In this document: positions 7,811-18,114 of the stretch, piece after piece
How the letters are laid out: each line of letters begins with the position of its first letter
Numbering within the stretch: the stretch's first letter is position 1
Origin: VRUE01 sp963715625
GTDB taxonomy: Bacteria; Actinomycetota; Thermoleophilia; Solirubrobacterales; 70-9
DNA: 64,000 nt
Direction of reading: 5' to 3'
NCBI GenBank assembly: GCA_963715625.1
Contig: OY970260.1
Location: forward strand, 620,001 to 684,000
Made by a program: the position numbers and the translations under genes
Notes under the pieces: generated by a model
Databases searched by the model: none
Told to the model about the DNA's origin: nothing
The model's input: only the letters and a program-made list of their open reading frames with translations

Positions 7811-8889
7811 TCACCCGGCGAGCGCCCCGCGCTTGGACTCGATCGAGCCCATCAGGTCGGTCCAGGACTTGACGAAGGCGGCCTTGCCCTCCTCCTGGAG
7901 GCGCGCCGCGAGGGCGTCGACGCCGATCCCGGCGCTCTCGAAGCGGGCCAGGACCTCCTCGCAGTCGCCTCCGTCGGCCGGGACGAGCTCGCCCACCTCG
8001 CCGTGGTCGGCGAAGGCGTGCAGGGTGGGCTCCGGCATCGTGTTGACGGTGAAGGGCGAGGCGAAACCCTCGATGTAGAGGACGTCGGAGGCGTCGGGGT
8101 CCTTGGTCCCGGTGCTGGCCCAGAGCAGCCGCTGCGGGCGGGCGCCCTCGTTCATCAGCCGCTGCACGCGCCGGGACTCGAGCAGCTCGCGGTAGGCGCG
8201 GTAGGCGCGGAAGCCGACCGCGAGGCCGAGCCGGTTGCGCAGCTCCTCCGGCGCCTCGCCGGCGACGGCGACGTCCCAGCGACTCATGAAGATCGAGGCG
8301 ACCGAGGCGACGCAGGGGTTCAGCCCGGCCTCGATCCGCCGTTCGATCCCGCGCATGTAGGCGTCGGCGGCGGCCAGGTACTGGCCGGCCGAGAAGAGCA
8401 GGGTGACGTTGACCGGGATGCCGGCGAAGATCGTCTCCTCGATCGCGGGCAGGCCGGCCGGCGTGCCGGGGATCTTGATGAAGAGGTTCTCGCGGCCGGC
8501 CTCGCCGTGCAGCTTCGCCGCCTGCTCGATCGTCGCCGCGGTCTCGTCGGCGAGCTCCGGGGAGACCTCCAGCGAGCAGAAGCCGTCGACCCGGTCGGTG
8601 CGCTCGTGGACGGCGGCGAAGAGGCCGGTGGCGCGGCGCAGGTCGGCGATCGCCAGCTCGAAGAAGACCTCTTCGGCGCTGTCGAGGCCGGGGCTGACCG
8701 CGGCGATCTGCTCGTCGTAGGCGTCGCCGCCGGAGATCGCCTTGTCGAAGATCGTCGGGTTGGAGGTGAGACCGGTGACCGAGAGCTCCTCGATGTAGCC
8801 GGCGAGCGTGCCGTCGTCGAGCATCGTGCGGGTGATGTTGTCGAGCCAGAGGCTCTGGCCCTCGGCGTTCAACTTTGCGGTCGGCTTCA

Positions 8890-8890
<1 letters not shown>
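7811..8890 (-). CDS. tal: Transaldolase
   Basis: A 359-residue transaldolase of the bacterial/plant (TalB subfamily II) length. The Schiff-base region reads FIKIPGTPAGLPAIEETIFAGIPVNVTLLFS, with the first Lys as part of the active site and the catalytic lysine later in LLWASTGTKDPDASDVLYIE. SVTGLTSNPTIFDKAI is the family N-terminal signature. It transfers the dihydroxyacetone unit in the non-oxidative pentose phosphate branch. Its ATG shares one base with the transketolase stop (TGATG at 8892-8888), so the two are translationally coupled. Confidence 0.97.
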
Positions 8891-10926
<2,036 letters not shown>

Positions 10927-10946
10927 CCGTTCTCGATCCTATTGGG

Positions 10947-11054
10947 GCCTATCCCGGCAGGGGTTCCACTTAACTTTTTTGGTCGTCGGCTGGAGCCTGT
11001 CGAGGGCGGGGTCGGCAAAAAAGTACAAGACGTTCCACCCCTGCCGGGATAGGC
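10947..11054. repeat. Long palindrome between kinase and tkt
   Basis: Arms 10947-10964 and 11037-11054 (18 bp) pair perfectly; inner AACTTTTTT and AAAAAAGT segments pair again. The arms and inner segments match those at 652-768 nearly base for base, while the central 40 nt are unrelated. The left end abuts the tkt promoter and the right end abuts the kinase stop codon at 11055. Confidence 0.85.
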
Positions 11055-12848
11055 TCAGGGTTCGATGCGGGTGACGGTGCCGTCGGCGTTGCTTGCGATC
11101 CACACCGCGCTTGAGCCGACAGCTACGGCAGCGGGATTTGGCGGAACCCCGATCGGGTCGCCGACCGTCTCGCCGGAATGGATGTCGATCCGCGTGACGG
11201 AGTCTTCAGCCGAGCTCGCGACCCAGACGGTGGTGGTGCCGGCACCGATGCCGCCGGGGCGGGCGCCGACCGGGACAGGGTCGCCGAGGATCGCGCGAAT
11301 CGACGGGTCCACCCGGGTCACCGTTCCGGAGCGGCTGTTGGCGACCCAGACGAGACCACCTCCGGTGGTGATGCCAGCGGGCCCGCGGCCGACGCGAATC
11401 GGCGCGCCTGCCAGAGCGCTGGCAAGGTCGATGCGGCGAACGGTACCGGCGGTGGCGTTGCTGGCCCAGACGGCGCCCGCGCCCGCCGCCAGGCGCAGCG
11501 GCGCAGCGTGGGGCGCGATCCCACGCTCGACGCGGCGGTTCGTCGCCGCGTCTATCGCGCTGACCCCGGCGCCGTCCTCGTCGGCGACCCAGAGGCGGCC
11601 GGCGGCGAAGGCCACCGCGCCGGGGTGACCGCCAACGGAGATTCGGGCGATGAGCCGGCCGTCGGAGTCGGCGCGCAGCACATCGCCGGTGCGCGGGTTC
11701 GAGACCCAGACCGAGCCCGCTCCGATCGCGACCCCCGACACCCCCCTGCCCAGCCGCGTCCTCGACTTCACCTCGCGGGTCTCCGAGTCGATGGCGGAGA
11801 GCGTGCCGTCCCGCGCGCTCGTCACCCAGACCGTCTTCGGGCCGACCGCGAGGCGCAGCGGCGGGCTGGCGACCGCGATCGGGTCGGAGACGGAGACGTC
11901 GTCGCCGCCGAGCTGGGTGACGGCGAGGGCGGTGACGCCGGCCGCGAGCGCGACCCCTGCTCCCAGCCACTGCTTGGCGCGACGGGTAAGCCGCTGCTGG
12001 CTACGGCCTGCACCACCGATGCGCCGGGTCAGGGGCTCGCGCTCGGCGGAGAGCACCCGCGTCGCCGCCGGCGTCGCGCCCTCGCACTCGCGCGCAGCCT
12101 CGATCATCGCCGCGGCGCTCGGGTAGCGATCGGTCGGGTCCTTGGCAACCGCCCGCTCGATCACCTCGTCCATGCCCTGCGGCAGCTCCGGCTCGGTGTC
12201 GGCATCCTTGCGCGCGAAGGGCGCGACCCCGGTCAGCGCCTCGAAGAGGACGCAGCCAAGCGAGTAGACGTCGGCTGCCGGGCCCACCTTCTCGCCGCGC
12301 CACTGCTCGGGCGCCATGTACTCGACGGTGCCGACGATCGAGGCGCTGCTGCCGGCCTCGGTCCCCTCGATCGCCTTGGCGAGGCCAAAGTCCGAGAGGT
12401 AGGCGCGGTCGCCCTCGACCAGGATGTTGTGCGGCTTGACGTCGCGGTGGACGATGCCGGCGGCGTGGGCGGCGTCGAGGGCGTCGGCGACCTGGCCCAG
12501 CAGGGTGATCGCCCGGGCCGGCTCCAACGGACCCTCGCGCCGGATCAGCTTGCGCAGGTCGCCGCCCTCGACCAGGCGCATGGCGACGATCAGCTCACCG
12601 TCCTCCTCGCGGGCGTCATAGACGGGCACGACGCCGGGATGGTCGAGACTGGCGGCAAGGCGGGACTCGCGCAGGAACCGCTCCCGGAAGCCGGCCTGAT
12701 CGGCTAGCTCGTGGGCGATCACCTTGAGCGCGACCGGCCGCTCCAGCGCGACCTGCGTCGCCCGGTAGACGACGCCCATGCCACCACGCGCGATCAGCGA
12801 GTCGATCCGGTAGCCGGCAAGGGTCGAGCCGATCGAAGGTTCCCCCAC
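11055..12848 (-). CDS. Membrane Ser/Thr protein kinase with extracellular beta-propeller
   Basis: A 597-residue PASTA-less Hanks-type kinase. The glycine loop is ARGGMGVVYRA, the catalytic loop HRDVKPHN (about residue 134), DFGLAKA (about 153) and GTVEYMAPEQ follow. One membrane helix lies at about 294-312, and the remainder is a series of about 40-residue repeats (AVGPKTVWVT, AIGAGSVWVSN, AAGAGAVWASN) typical of YVTN/virginiamycin-lyase-like propellers, predicted outside the cell. I chose GTG 12848 over the frame start at 12872 because TATAAC ends 7 nt before it, a leaderless arrangement. The ligand of the propeller is unknown. Confidence 0.92.
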   Translation of the reverse strand: MGEPSIGSTLAGYRIDSLIARGGMGVVYRATQVALERPVALKVIAHELADQAGFRERFLRESRLAASLDHPGVVPVYDAREEDGELIVAMRLVEGGDLRKLIRREGPLEPARAITLLGQVADALDAAHAAGIVHRDVKPHNILVEGDRAYLSDFGLAKAIEGTEAGSSASIVGTVEYMAPEQWRGEKVGPAADVYSLGCVLFEALTGVAPFARKDADTEPELPQGMDEVIERAVAKDPTDRYPSAAAMIEAARECEGATPAATRVLSAEREPLTRRIGGAGRSQQRLTRRAKQWLGAGVALAAGVTALAVTQLGGDDVSVSDPIAVASPPLRLAVGPKTVWVTSARDGTLSAIDSETREVKSRTRLGRGVSGVAIGAGSVWVSNPRTGDVLRADSDGRLIARISVGGHPGAVAFAAGRLWVADEDGAGVSAIDAATNRRVERGIAPHAAPLRLAAGAGAVWASNATAGTVRRIDLASALAGAPIRVGRGPAGITTGGGLVWVANSRSGTVTRVDPSIRAILGDPVPVGARPGGIGAGTTTVWVASSAEDSVTRIDIHSGETVGDPIGVPPNPAAVAVGSSAVWIASNADGTVTRIEP

Positions 12849-12875
12849 GCCGGCGGTTATACCGTCGCGCAACGA

Positions 12876-12909
12876 CGAAGGGCCCCCTCCCGCAGGAGAG
12901 GGCCCTTCG
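12876..12909. terminator. Compact GC-rich hairpin upstream of the kinase
   Basis: Arms 12876-12890 and 12895-12909 pair with one mismatch around a 4-nt loop. It lies 50 nt after the TolB-like gene (minus strand) and just before the kinase -10 element, so it fits a terminator of the upstream gene. No T-run is seen. Confidence 0.7.
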
Positions 12910-12960
12910 CGCTGGAGCCGGGGGGAGTCCGTTGCAGAGCCCCCCGGAACCCGGATGGGC

Positions 12961-14022
12961 TCAGCGCCTCACCGGCTGCCAGGCCATGACGGGACCGATC
13001 GTCGACCCTTCGTCATCGAAGGAGTAGCTCTCGGCGAGATCGGTACCGCGCCCGCTGGCGACGTCGATCGCCGAGAGGGACTGCACGCCGTCACCGGCGA
13101 TGAAGGCGGCGACGCGACGGCCGTCCGAGGAGAAGACGGCATTGGTCTTGGAGCCGTCGGCGACCTCGCTGAGCTTGCGCGCCCGGCCGCGGCCGATCCG
13201 CTTCACCCAGAGGCCCTGGTCACGGCGGAAGAGGACCGTCCTGCCGTTCGGCGAGACGTCTTCGACGAAGGCCGAGCCGGCGCCGCGGACGAGCGGCCGC
13301 AGCTTGGTCGTATCGAGGCGCACCGTGTAGACGTCGGCGTAGGCGGCGGGCCCGGGCTCGCTCTCACCGCGGCTGAAGACGATGCCGCCCTTGAAGAAGC
13401 GGGGCGAGAACTCGTCGTAGCGGTAGGTGAGGCCGATCCGCCTCAGGCCGGCGCCGGACGGGCGCACGGTGTAGACGTCGTCGTTGTAGCCGCTGTCGTG
13501 GCGCGGCATGCTGCGCACGAAGGCGATCAGCTTGCCGTCGGGCGAGAACGTCGCTTCGTGCAGGTCTTCGACGAAGTCGACGAGCACGTGGAGGCCCTCG
13601 CCGCTGAGCTGCACCGTGTAGAGGTCGCGCGGCCGCTCCGTGCCGGCAGCGCGGCGCTCGAAGAGCACGTAGCCGCCGTTGGGGGCGAACTGGGGCCGAG
13701 CGTCGACCTCGGGGCCGGAGGTGAGCGGATGCTGGCCGGTGCCGTCGGCGCGCATCGCCCAGACGTCGCCGTCGCGGACGAAGGCGATCCAGCGCCCGTC
13801 AGCGGAGAAATCGGGTTGGCTGTCGGTCGAGTTTTCGGTCAGCTGGTTGATATGCCCGTTGCGGGCGGCGTAGAGCCCTCCCTCGGCGGCGGCGCCTTCG
13901 GAGCCGGCGATCGCTTGCGAGAAGACGACGGCTCCAGACGGGCCGGCGGCCGCGGCGCTTCCGACCGGAAGCAACGCGAGCGCGAGGACGGTGAGCAGGA
14001 ACTTGATCGAGCGGTTGAGCAT
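12961..14022 (-). CDS. Secreted TolB/PD40-type beta-propeller protein
   Basis: A 353-residue protein with a clear signal peptide (LNRSIKFLLTVLALALLPVGSAAAA) followed by WD40-like/PD40 repeats, each with a D-x-x-P-x-F-S-x-D-G-x-x-I-A-F core (SQPDFSADGRWIAFVRDGD, ARPQFAPNGGYVLFERR, HEATFSPDGKLIAFVRS). Such propellers bind partner proteins or ligands at the cell surface. AAAGGGGAG lies 4 nt before ATG 14022, an SD-led start unlike many neighbours. It lies between the FHA gene and the kinase on the same strand, suggesting that all three belong to one signalling neighbourhood. Confidence 0.88.
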   Translation of the reverse strand: MLNRSIKFLLTVLALALLPVGSAAAAGPSGAVVFSQAIAGSEGAAAEGGLYAARNGHINQLTENSTDSQPDFSADGRWIAFVRDGDVWAMRADGTGQHPLTSGPEVDARPQFAPNGGYVLFERRAAGTERPRDLYTVQLSGEGLHVLVDFVEDLHEATFSPDGKLIAFVRSMPRHDSGYNDDVYTVRPSGAGLRRIGLTYRYDEFSPRFFKGGIVFSRGESEPGPAAYADVYTVRLDTTKLRPLVRGAGSAFVEDVSPNGRTVLFRRDQGLWVKRIGRGRARKLSEVADGSKTNAVFSSDGRRVAAFIAGDGVQSLSAIDVASGRGTDLAESYSFDDEGSTIGPVMAWQPVRR

Positions 14023-14139
14023 CGGACTCCCCTTTTCAGGTGGATTGCATTTGCACCACGGATGCTCGGGGCCGGAGCCGTGCGCGAAAACGACGCGCGC
14101 GACGCGGACCGGGCCGCATCTGGCTCGGTGCAGGTCATG

Positions 14140-14236
14140 CCACGAGGGTGGGGCACCCCTCGCCCGTCCAATCGTCGCGCTAATTAGCGCGACGATTTGA
14201 GTATCCGCCCGTCCGAGGGGTGCCCCACCCTCGTGG
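14140..14236. repeat. Double palindrome between FHA and propeller genes
   Basis: Outer arms 14140-14162 and 14214-14236 are 23 bp and perfect. An independent inner palindrome (14170-14180 with 14187-14197) surrounds the centre TAATTA. CCCGTCC occurs once on each side of the inner stem as a direct repeat. Confidence 0.88.
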
Positions 14237-14251
14237 CTCGGAGCGGCTCGG

Positions 14252-14836
14252 TTAAGCGCGATCCAGACCGAGCTCGATTATGCGAGCAGCGATGAGGCGT
14301 GGTCGCTCACGACCCGCGTCACCAGAAATCTCGAGCTTGGCGGCGAGGGCGTCGAGGCGGCGCTGGGCGGTGCGCTCGCTTACGTGGAGCTCGGCTGCGA
14401 TCTCGGCGCGGGTGGCGGGACGACCGGCGAATGCTCCCTCGCTGCGGTAGGGGGCGACCAGGGCCCGCGCGGCCGCCCGCTCCTCCTCGTTCAGCGGGAC
14501 CGAGGGGGCGGCGGCTGCCACGGTTCCCCCGGCGCGGCCAGGGACCGGGTCGGAGACTTGGAGACGCTGGCCGCCGATCGTCAGCGTGTCGCCGTCGCGC
14601 AGCCGCCGCGGCCGGTCGAGCGGCTCGCCGTTGAGGGCCGTGCCGTTGCGGCTGTCGAGGTCGGTTGCCATCAGGGTGCCGCCGCGGTTCTCGATCTCGA
14701 GGTGGTTCCAGGAGACCGCCTCGTCGTCGATCTGGACGTCGGCCTCGGGGTCGCGGCCGATCGCAGTGCGGCCGGGCGGCACCGCCACCGACCGAGGCGC
14801 CCCGTCCTTTCCCGTCAGCCAGATGCGCGCATCCAT
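14252..14836 (-). CDS. FHA-domain protein with C-terminal HTH
   Basis: A 194-residue two-domain protein. Residues about 15-90 form a forkhead-associated phosphothreonine-binding domain (AIGRDPEADVQIDDEAVSWNH, then LDSRNGTALNG). Residues about 115-190 form a helix-turn-helix region (TRAEIAAELHVSERTAQRRLDALAAKLEI). It probably couples Ser/Thr phosphorylation, perhaps by the nearby kinase, to transcription. The frame opens at 14866, but I chose ATG 14836 because TATGCT ends 7 nt before it and the domain homology starts there. Confidence 0.85.
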   Translation of the reverse strand: MDARIWLTGKDGAPRSVAVPPGRTAIGRDPEADVQIDDEAVSWNHLEIENRGGTLMATDLDSRNGTALNGEPLDRPRRLRDGDTLTIGGQRLQVSDPVPGRAGGTVAAAAPSVPLNEEERAAARALVAPYRSEGAFAGRPATRAEIAAELHVSERTAQRRLDALAAKLEISGDAGRERPRLIAARIIELGLDRA

Positions 14837-14896
14837 CGCCGCGAGCATAGATCGATCGAGGTGCAACGCGTTACGGCTCTCTGGGGACCAGAAAAC

Positions 14897-14950
14897 GTTT
14901 CACCGGTTGGGGGCCGGGAGTTTCACCCGGTCGGGGGGCCGGGATAGAGT
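14897..14950 (+). promoter_or_regulatory. rpiA promoter built from a tandem 23/25-bp repeat
   Basis: Two imperfect direct repeats, 14897-14919 and 14920-14944, both begin GTTTCACC and end GGGCCGGGA. The second supplies TTCACC (14922-14927) as a -35, 17 nt before TAGAGT (14945-14950) as a -10. The GTG start of rpiA follows 8 nt later, so the transcript is probably leaderless. The first repeat may be a regulator site in phase with the promoter. Confidence 0.6.
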
Positions 14951-14958
14951 GCGGCGCC

Positions 14959-15609
14959 GTGTCTGCGGACGACGAGAAGCGGGTCGCGGCGGAGGCCGCG
15001 GCGGAGCTGGTCGAGGACGGGATGACCGTTGGGCTGGGGACGGGATCGACCGTCGCTTACCTGCTGCCGGCGATCGCCGCCCGCGGGCTGAGCGGGATCC
15101 GCTGCGTGGCGACCTCGGTGGCGACCGAGGAGCAGGCGCGCTCGCTCGGCATCCCGGTCGAGGAGTTCAGCACGCTGGAGCGGCTCGACATCGCGATCGA
15201 CGGCACCGACCAGGTGACCCCCGACGGCTGGCTGATCAAGGGCGGCGGGGGGGCCCACCTGCGCGAGAAGATCGTCGCCGCGGCGGCCGAGCGCTTCGTC
15301 GTCATCGCCGATTCGAGCAAGCCGGTCGATGTGCTCTCGGCTCCGGTGCCGCTCGAGATATACGAATTTGGCTTGCTCGCGACGCTGGCACGACTGGGAG
15401 ACGAGGTCGAGCTGCGCGAAGAAACGGGACTAAGCCCGGACGAAGGCTTCATCGCCGACTACCGGGGCGAGATCGGCGACCCGGCGGCGCTCGCCGCCCG
15501 CCTCGAGGCCGACCCCGGCGTCGCCGCCCACGGCCTCTTTCCGCCGGATATGGTGAGCGAGCTGCTGGTGGGGGCCGGAGGCGCGGTACGCCGTTCGACG
15601 TTTAGCTGA
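14959..15609 (+). CDS. rpiA: Ribose-5-phosphate isomerase A
   Basis: A 216-residue isomerase interconverting ribose-5-phosphate and ribulose-5-phosphate. Signatures are VGLGTGSTVAYLLPAI (phosphate loop), DIAIDGTDQVTPDGWLIKGGGGAHLREKIVAAAAERFVVIADSSKPV with the catalytic Asp/Lys/Glu, and a GLFPPDMVSELLVG end. It is divergent from the FHA gene. Together with tkt, tal, gnd, pgl and zwf it completes most of the pentose phosphate pathway in this window. Confidence 0.96.
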   Translation: MSADDEKRVAAEAAAELVEDGMTVGLGTGSTVAYLLPAIAARGLSGIRCVATSVATEEQARSLGIPVEEFSTLERLDIAIDGTDQVTPDGWLIKGGGGAHLREKIVAAAAERFVVIADSSKPVDVLSAPVPLEIYEFGLLATLARLGDEVELREETGLSPDEGFIADYRGEIGDPAALAARLEADPGVAAHGLFPPDMVSELLVGAGGAVRRSTFS

Positions 15610-15626
15610 CTCTCGAGGAGACCCAC

Positions 15627-16997
15627 ATGACCGACTTCACCGGACTGGCCATCGCCGGCCGCATCGCCACCCCGAGCGACCCCGACTGGGACGAGGCGCG
15701 CCTCGCCTGGAACCTGATCGCCGACCAGCGGCCGGAGGCCGTCGCGTTCGTCGAGGGCGCTGAGGACATCGCCAAGACGGTTCGCTTCGCCGCCGAGAAC
15801 GACCTGCGGGTCGCCGGCCAGGGCACCGGGCACGGCGCCACCGCCCTGGCCGCGTCCGGGGCGCTCGAGCGGACGATCCTGGTCAAGACCGAGCGCATGC
15901 GCGGGATCGAGGTCGACGCCGGGGCACAGACCGCGAGAGTCGAGGCGGGCGTGCTCTCGGTGGAGCTGGGCCAGGCCGCGAACGCCCACGGCCTCTGCTT
16001 CCTGCCCGGCTCCTCGCCCGACGTGGGCGTGACCGGGTACACGCTGGGCGGCGGCCTCAGCTGGTTCGCCCGCCGCCACGGGTTCGCCTGCAACCACGTG
16101 CGGGCGATCGAGCTGGTCACCGCCGCGGGCGAGGCGCGCACCGTCGACGCGGCGAACGACCCCGACCTGTTCTGGGCGCTGCGCGGCGGCGGGGGCGGCT
16201 ACGCGATCGTCACCGCGCTGGTCCTCGACCTGCTGCCCTACGCCGAGGCCTACGGCGGCGCCCTGCTCTTCCCGGCCGAGCTGGGCGCCGCGGCGGTGCG
16301 CGCCTATCGCGACTGGGCGGCGACGGCGCCCGAGGAGGCCACCACCTGCATCCGCTTCCTCACCCCACCGCCGATCCCCGACGTGCCCGAGCCGCTGCGC
16401 GGCACGCCGCTGCTGACGATCGACGGCGCCTTCGCCGGCGGTGAGGCCGAGGGCGAGGCGCTGTTCGCGCCGCTTCGCGCACTGGGCGAGCCGATCATGG
16501 ACAGCTTCGCCCAGATGCCGACCCCCGGCCTCAGTCACATCCACATGGACCCCGAGAAACCGGTGCCGGGGATCGGCGACGGGATGCTGATCGGCGAGCT
16601 GACCGACGAGGCGATCGACGCCTGGGTCGCGGCGAACGGGCCCGGCTCGGGCTCGCCGCTGCTGCTCAGCGAGCTGCGCCACCTCGGCGGCGCCGCCGGG
16701 CGGCCGGCGGACAACGCGGGCGCCCTCTCCCACCTCGACGCGGGCTTCGGCATGTACAGCGTCGGGATGCCGATGACGCCGGAGCTGGGCGAGGCGATCC
16801 CCCGCCACCTCGGCGCGCTGGAAGAGGCGATGCGCCCCTGGACCGCCGGCGTGTACTTCAACTTCGCCGAACGGCCCGCCGACCTCGACGCGATCCTGCC
16901 GCCCGAGGTCTGCGCCCGGCTGGCCGAGGTCAAGCGCGCCCACGACCCTGACGACAGGATCGTCGCCAACCACGGGGTGAGCCTGGCGGGAGCCTAG
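15627..16997 (+). CDS. FAD-linked oxidase of the berberine-bridge (BBE-like) family
   Basis: A 456-residue flavoprotein with an N-terminal PCMH-type FAD domain (VAGQGTGHGATAL), a GYTLGGGLSWFARRHG motif, the LFWALRGGGGGYAIVTAL segment, and the C-terminal BBE tail (VYFNFAERPADLD then KRAHDPDDRIVANHGV). The His of GTGHG could hold FAD covalently, but the cysteine normally found in the G-x-C-P-x-V-G motif is serine here (GSSPDVGVTG), so only single covalent attachment is expected. It oxidises an alcohol, sugar or alkaloid-like substrate that I cannot name. It follows rpiA by 17 nt and may share its transcript. Confidence 0.88.
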   Translation: MTDFTGLAIAGRIATPSDPDWDEARLAWNLIADQRPEAVAFVEGAEDIAKTVRFAAENDLRVAGQGTGHGATALAASGALERTILVKTERMRGIEVDAGAQTARVEAGVLSVELGQAANAHGLCFLPGSSPDVGVTGYTLGGGLSWFARRHGFACNHVRAIELVTAAGEARTVDAANDPDLFWALRGGGGGYAIVTALVLDLLPYAEAYGGALLFPAELGAAAVRAYRDWAATAPEEATTCIRFLTPPPIPDVPEPLRGTPLLTIDGAFAGGEAEGEALFAPLRALGEPIMDSFAQMPTPGLSHIHMDPEKPVPGIGDGMLIGELTDEAIDAWVAANGPGSGSPLLLSELRHLGGAAGRPADNAGALSHLDAGFGMYSVGMPMTPELGEAIPRHLGALEEAMRPWTAGVYFNFAERPADLDAILPPEVCARLAEVKRAHDPDDRIVANHGVSLAGA

Positions 16998-16999
16998 GA

Positions 17000-17021
17000 T
17001 AGTGGTATCTTTTCACCACTA
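17000..17021. promoter_or_regulatory. Operator-like palindrome overlapping the antitoxin-like gene's start
   Basis: TAGTGGT (17000-17006) and ACCACTA (17015-17021) are inverted around an 8-nt centre. TATCTT (17006-17011) within it can serve as a -10, with the ATG 9 nt later. The site would block transcription at the start codon, as expected of an autoregulated toxin-antitoxin pair. Confidence 0.6.
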
Positions 17022-17524
17022 TGGCGTTTATCGTTCCGACACGGGCCGGCAGATATGAGATACGGGAGTCGCACAGCACGCACAAGGGGCCGCGCAGCCA
17101 GACTCTGGCCTCCTTCCGCGAGCTGACCGACGAGGTAATCGAGAAGGCCCGCGAGAAGGCGGCCAGGCCGCCCAGCGCCGAGGAGCTCCGGCGCACGGCA
17201 CGGCGCGCTGGAGCTCCGGTTGCCCGCCCCCCGGCCGAGCAAGCCGCCCGCGAGCTGATCGCCGAACTCGCGAGAGGGCAGAAACTCGACCCAACCCTGC
17301 GGCAGATCCTGGTCGAACTGCTCCAGAGGGGATATCGAGAGGACGGCGATCCATCGCCCACAAACGAGGCCGCGCGCTCGGTCGCGATGTGGATGTCGGC
17401 GACGCCGGAGGAGCGGGGACGGACGCTCGTCGACCTTCTCCTCCTCGCCGATGCGCTTCCATCGGGGAGAAGGAGGGGCAAGCCTCTCCGCTTTCCCCGG
17501 CTCGATTCTGGAGACCCTTCGTGA
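17021..17524 (+). CDS. Antitoxin-like protein partnered with a nucleotidyltransferase
   Basis: A 167-residue protein with no family I recognise. It has a basic N-terminus, a long charged central helix (ELTDEVIEKAREKAARPPSAEELRR region) and a leucine-rich C-terminal helical part. Its stop overlaps the GTG of the next gene by 4 nt (GTGA at 17521-17524), and an operator-like palindrome covers its start. Both are classic of a regulatory first gene in a toxin-antitoxin-like operon. The partner is a nucleotidyltransferase-fold protein. DNA-binding residues are not obvious. Confidence 0.6.
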   Translation: MAFIVPTRAGRYEIRESHSTHKGPRSQTLASFRELTDEVIEKAREKAARPPSAEELRRTARRAGAPVARPPAEQAARELIAELARGQKLDPTLRQILVELLQRGYREDGDPSPTNEAARSVAMWMSATPEERGRTLVDLLLLADALPSGRRRGKPLRFPRLDSGDPS

Positions 17525-18114
17525 GCGCGCCCCCTGGCAGGCCCAGGCCCGACGACCAACCCAGCCTTCCGGAGAAGGTGATCGTCATCCACGAAGCATT
17601 TGGCGATGCCAAGGTCCCCTATGCGCTTGGCGGCGCGCTCGCTCTCGCCTACTACGCCGAGCCGCGAGCGACGATCGACATCGACGTCAACGTCTTCCTT
17701 CCGACAGAGCGCTGGCGCGACGCGGTCGACGTTCTCGACGAGTTAGGGGTCGATCGCGGCGAGCTCGATCCGGCGGCCGTCGAACGCGACGGACAATGCC
17801 GGCTGTGGTGGGGCGACAACCCGGTCAACCTCTTCTTCGCCTACGACCCGATCCACGACGAGATGCGCAAGCAAGCCCGCCGGGTCCCGTTTGCCGGCAT
17901 CACCGTGCCGATCCTCGGACCCGAGCACCTGGCCGTCTGCAAGGCGATGTTCGACCGGCGAAAGGACTGGCTCGACATCGAACAGATGCTGATCGCGACC
18001 GACGACCTGGATGTCTCAGAAGTCGAAGGCTGGCTGACCCGGATGGTCGGTGCCGAGGATGCCCGCTTGCAGCGCTTGCAAGAGCTCAAAGAGACCGCAC
18101 CGGAAGAGAGCTAA
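17521..18114 (+). CDS. Nucleotidyltransferase-fold protein (AbiEii/MNT-like toxin candidate)
   Basis: A 197-residue protein with the nucleotidyltransferase signature YALGGALALAYYAEPRATIDIDVNVF, in which the GG and the D-x-D pair form the metal and nucleotide site. A conserved CKAMFDRRKDWLDIEQML segment follows. Proteins of this kind act as toxins that transfer nucleotides to tRNA or protein, or as relatives with unknown targets. It starts at GTG 17521 inside the upstream stop. It converges on pgl, the two stop regions overlapping by 4 bp. A close paralogue of the same layout lies at 53674-54432. Confidence 0.75.
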   Translation: MSAPPGRPRPDDQPSLPEKVIVIHEAFGDAKVPYALGGALALAYYAEPRATIDIDVNVFLPTERWRDAVDVLDELGVDRGELDPAAVERDGQCRLWWGDNPVNLFFAYDPIHDEMRKQARRVPFAGITVPILGPEHLAVCKAMFDRRKDWLDIEQMLIATDDLDVSEVEGWLTRMVGAEDARLQRLQELKETAPEES

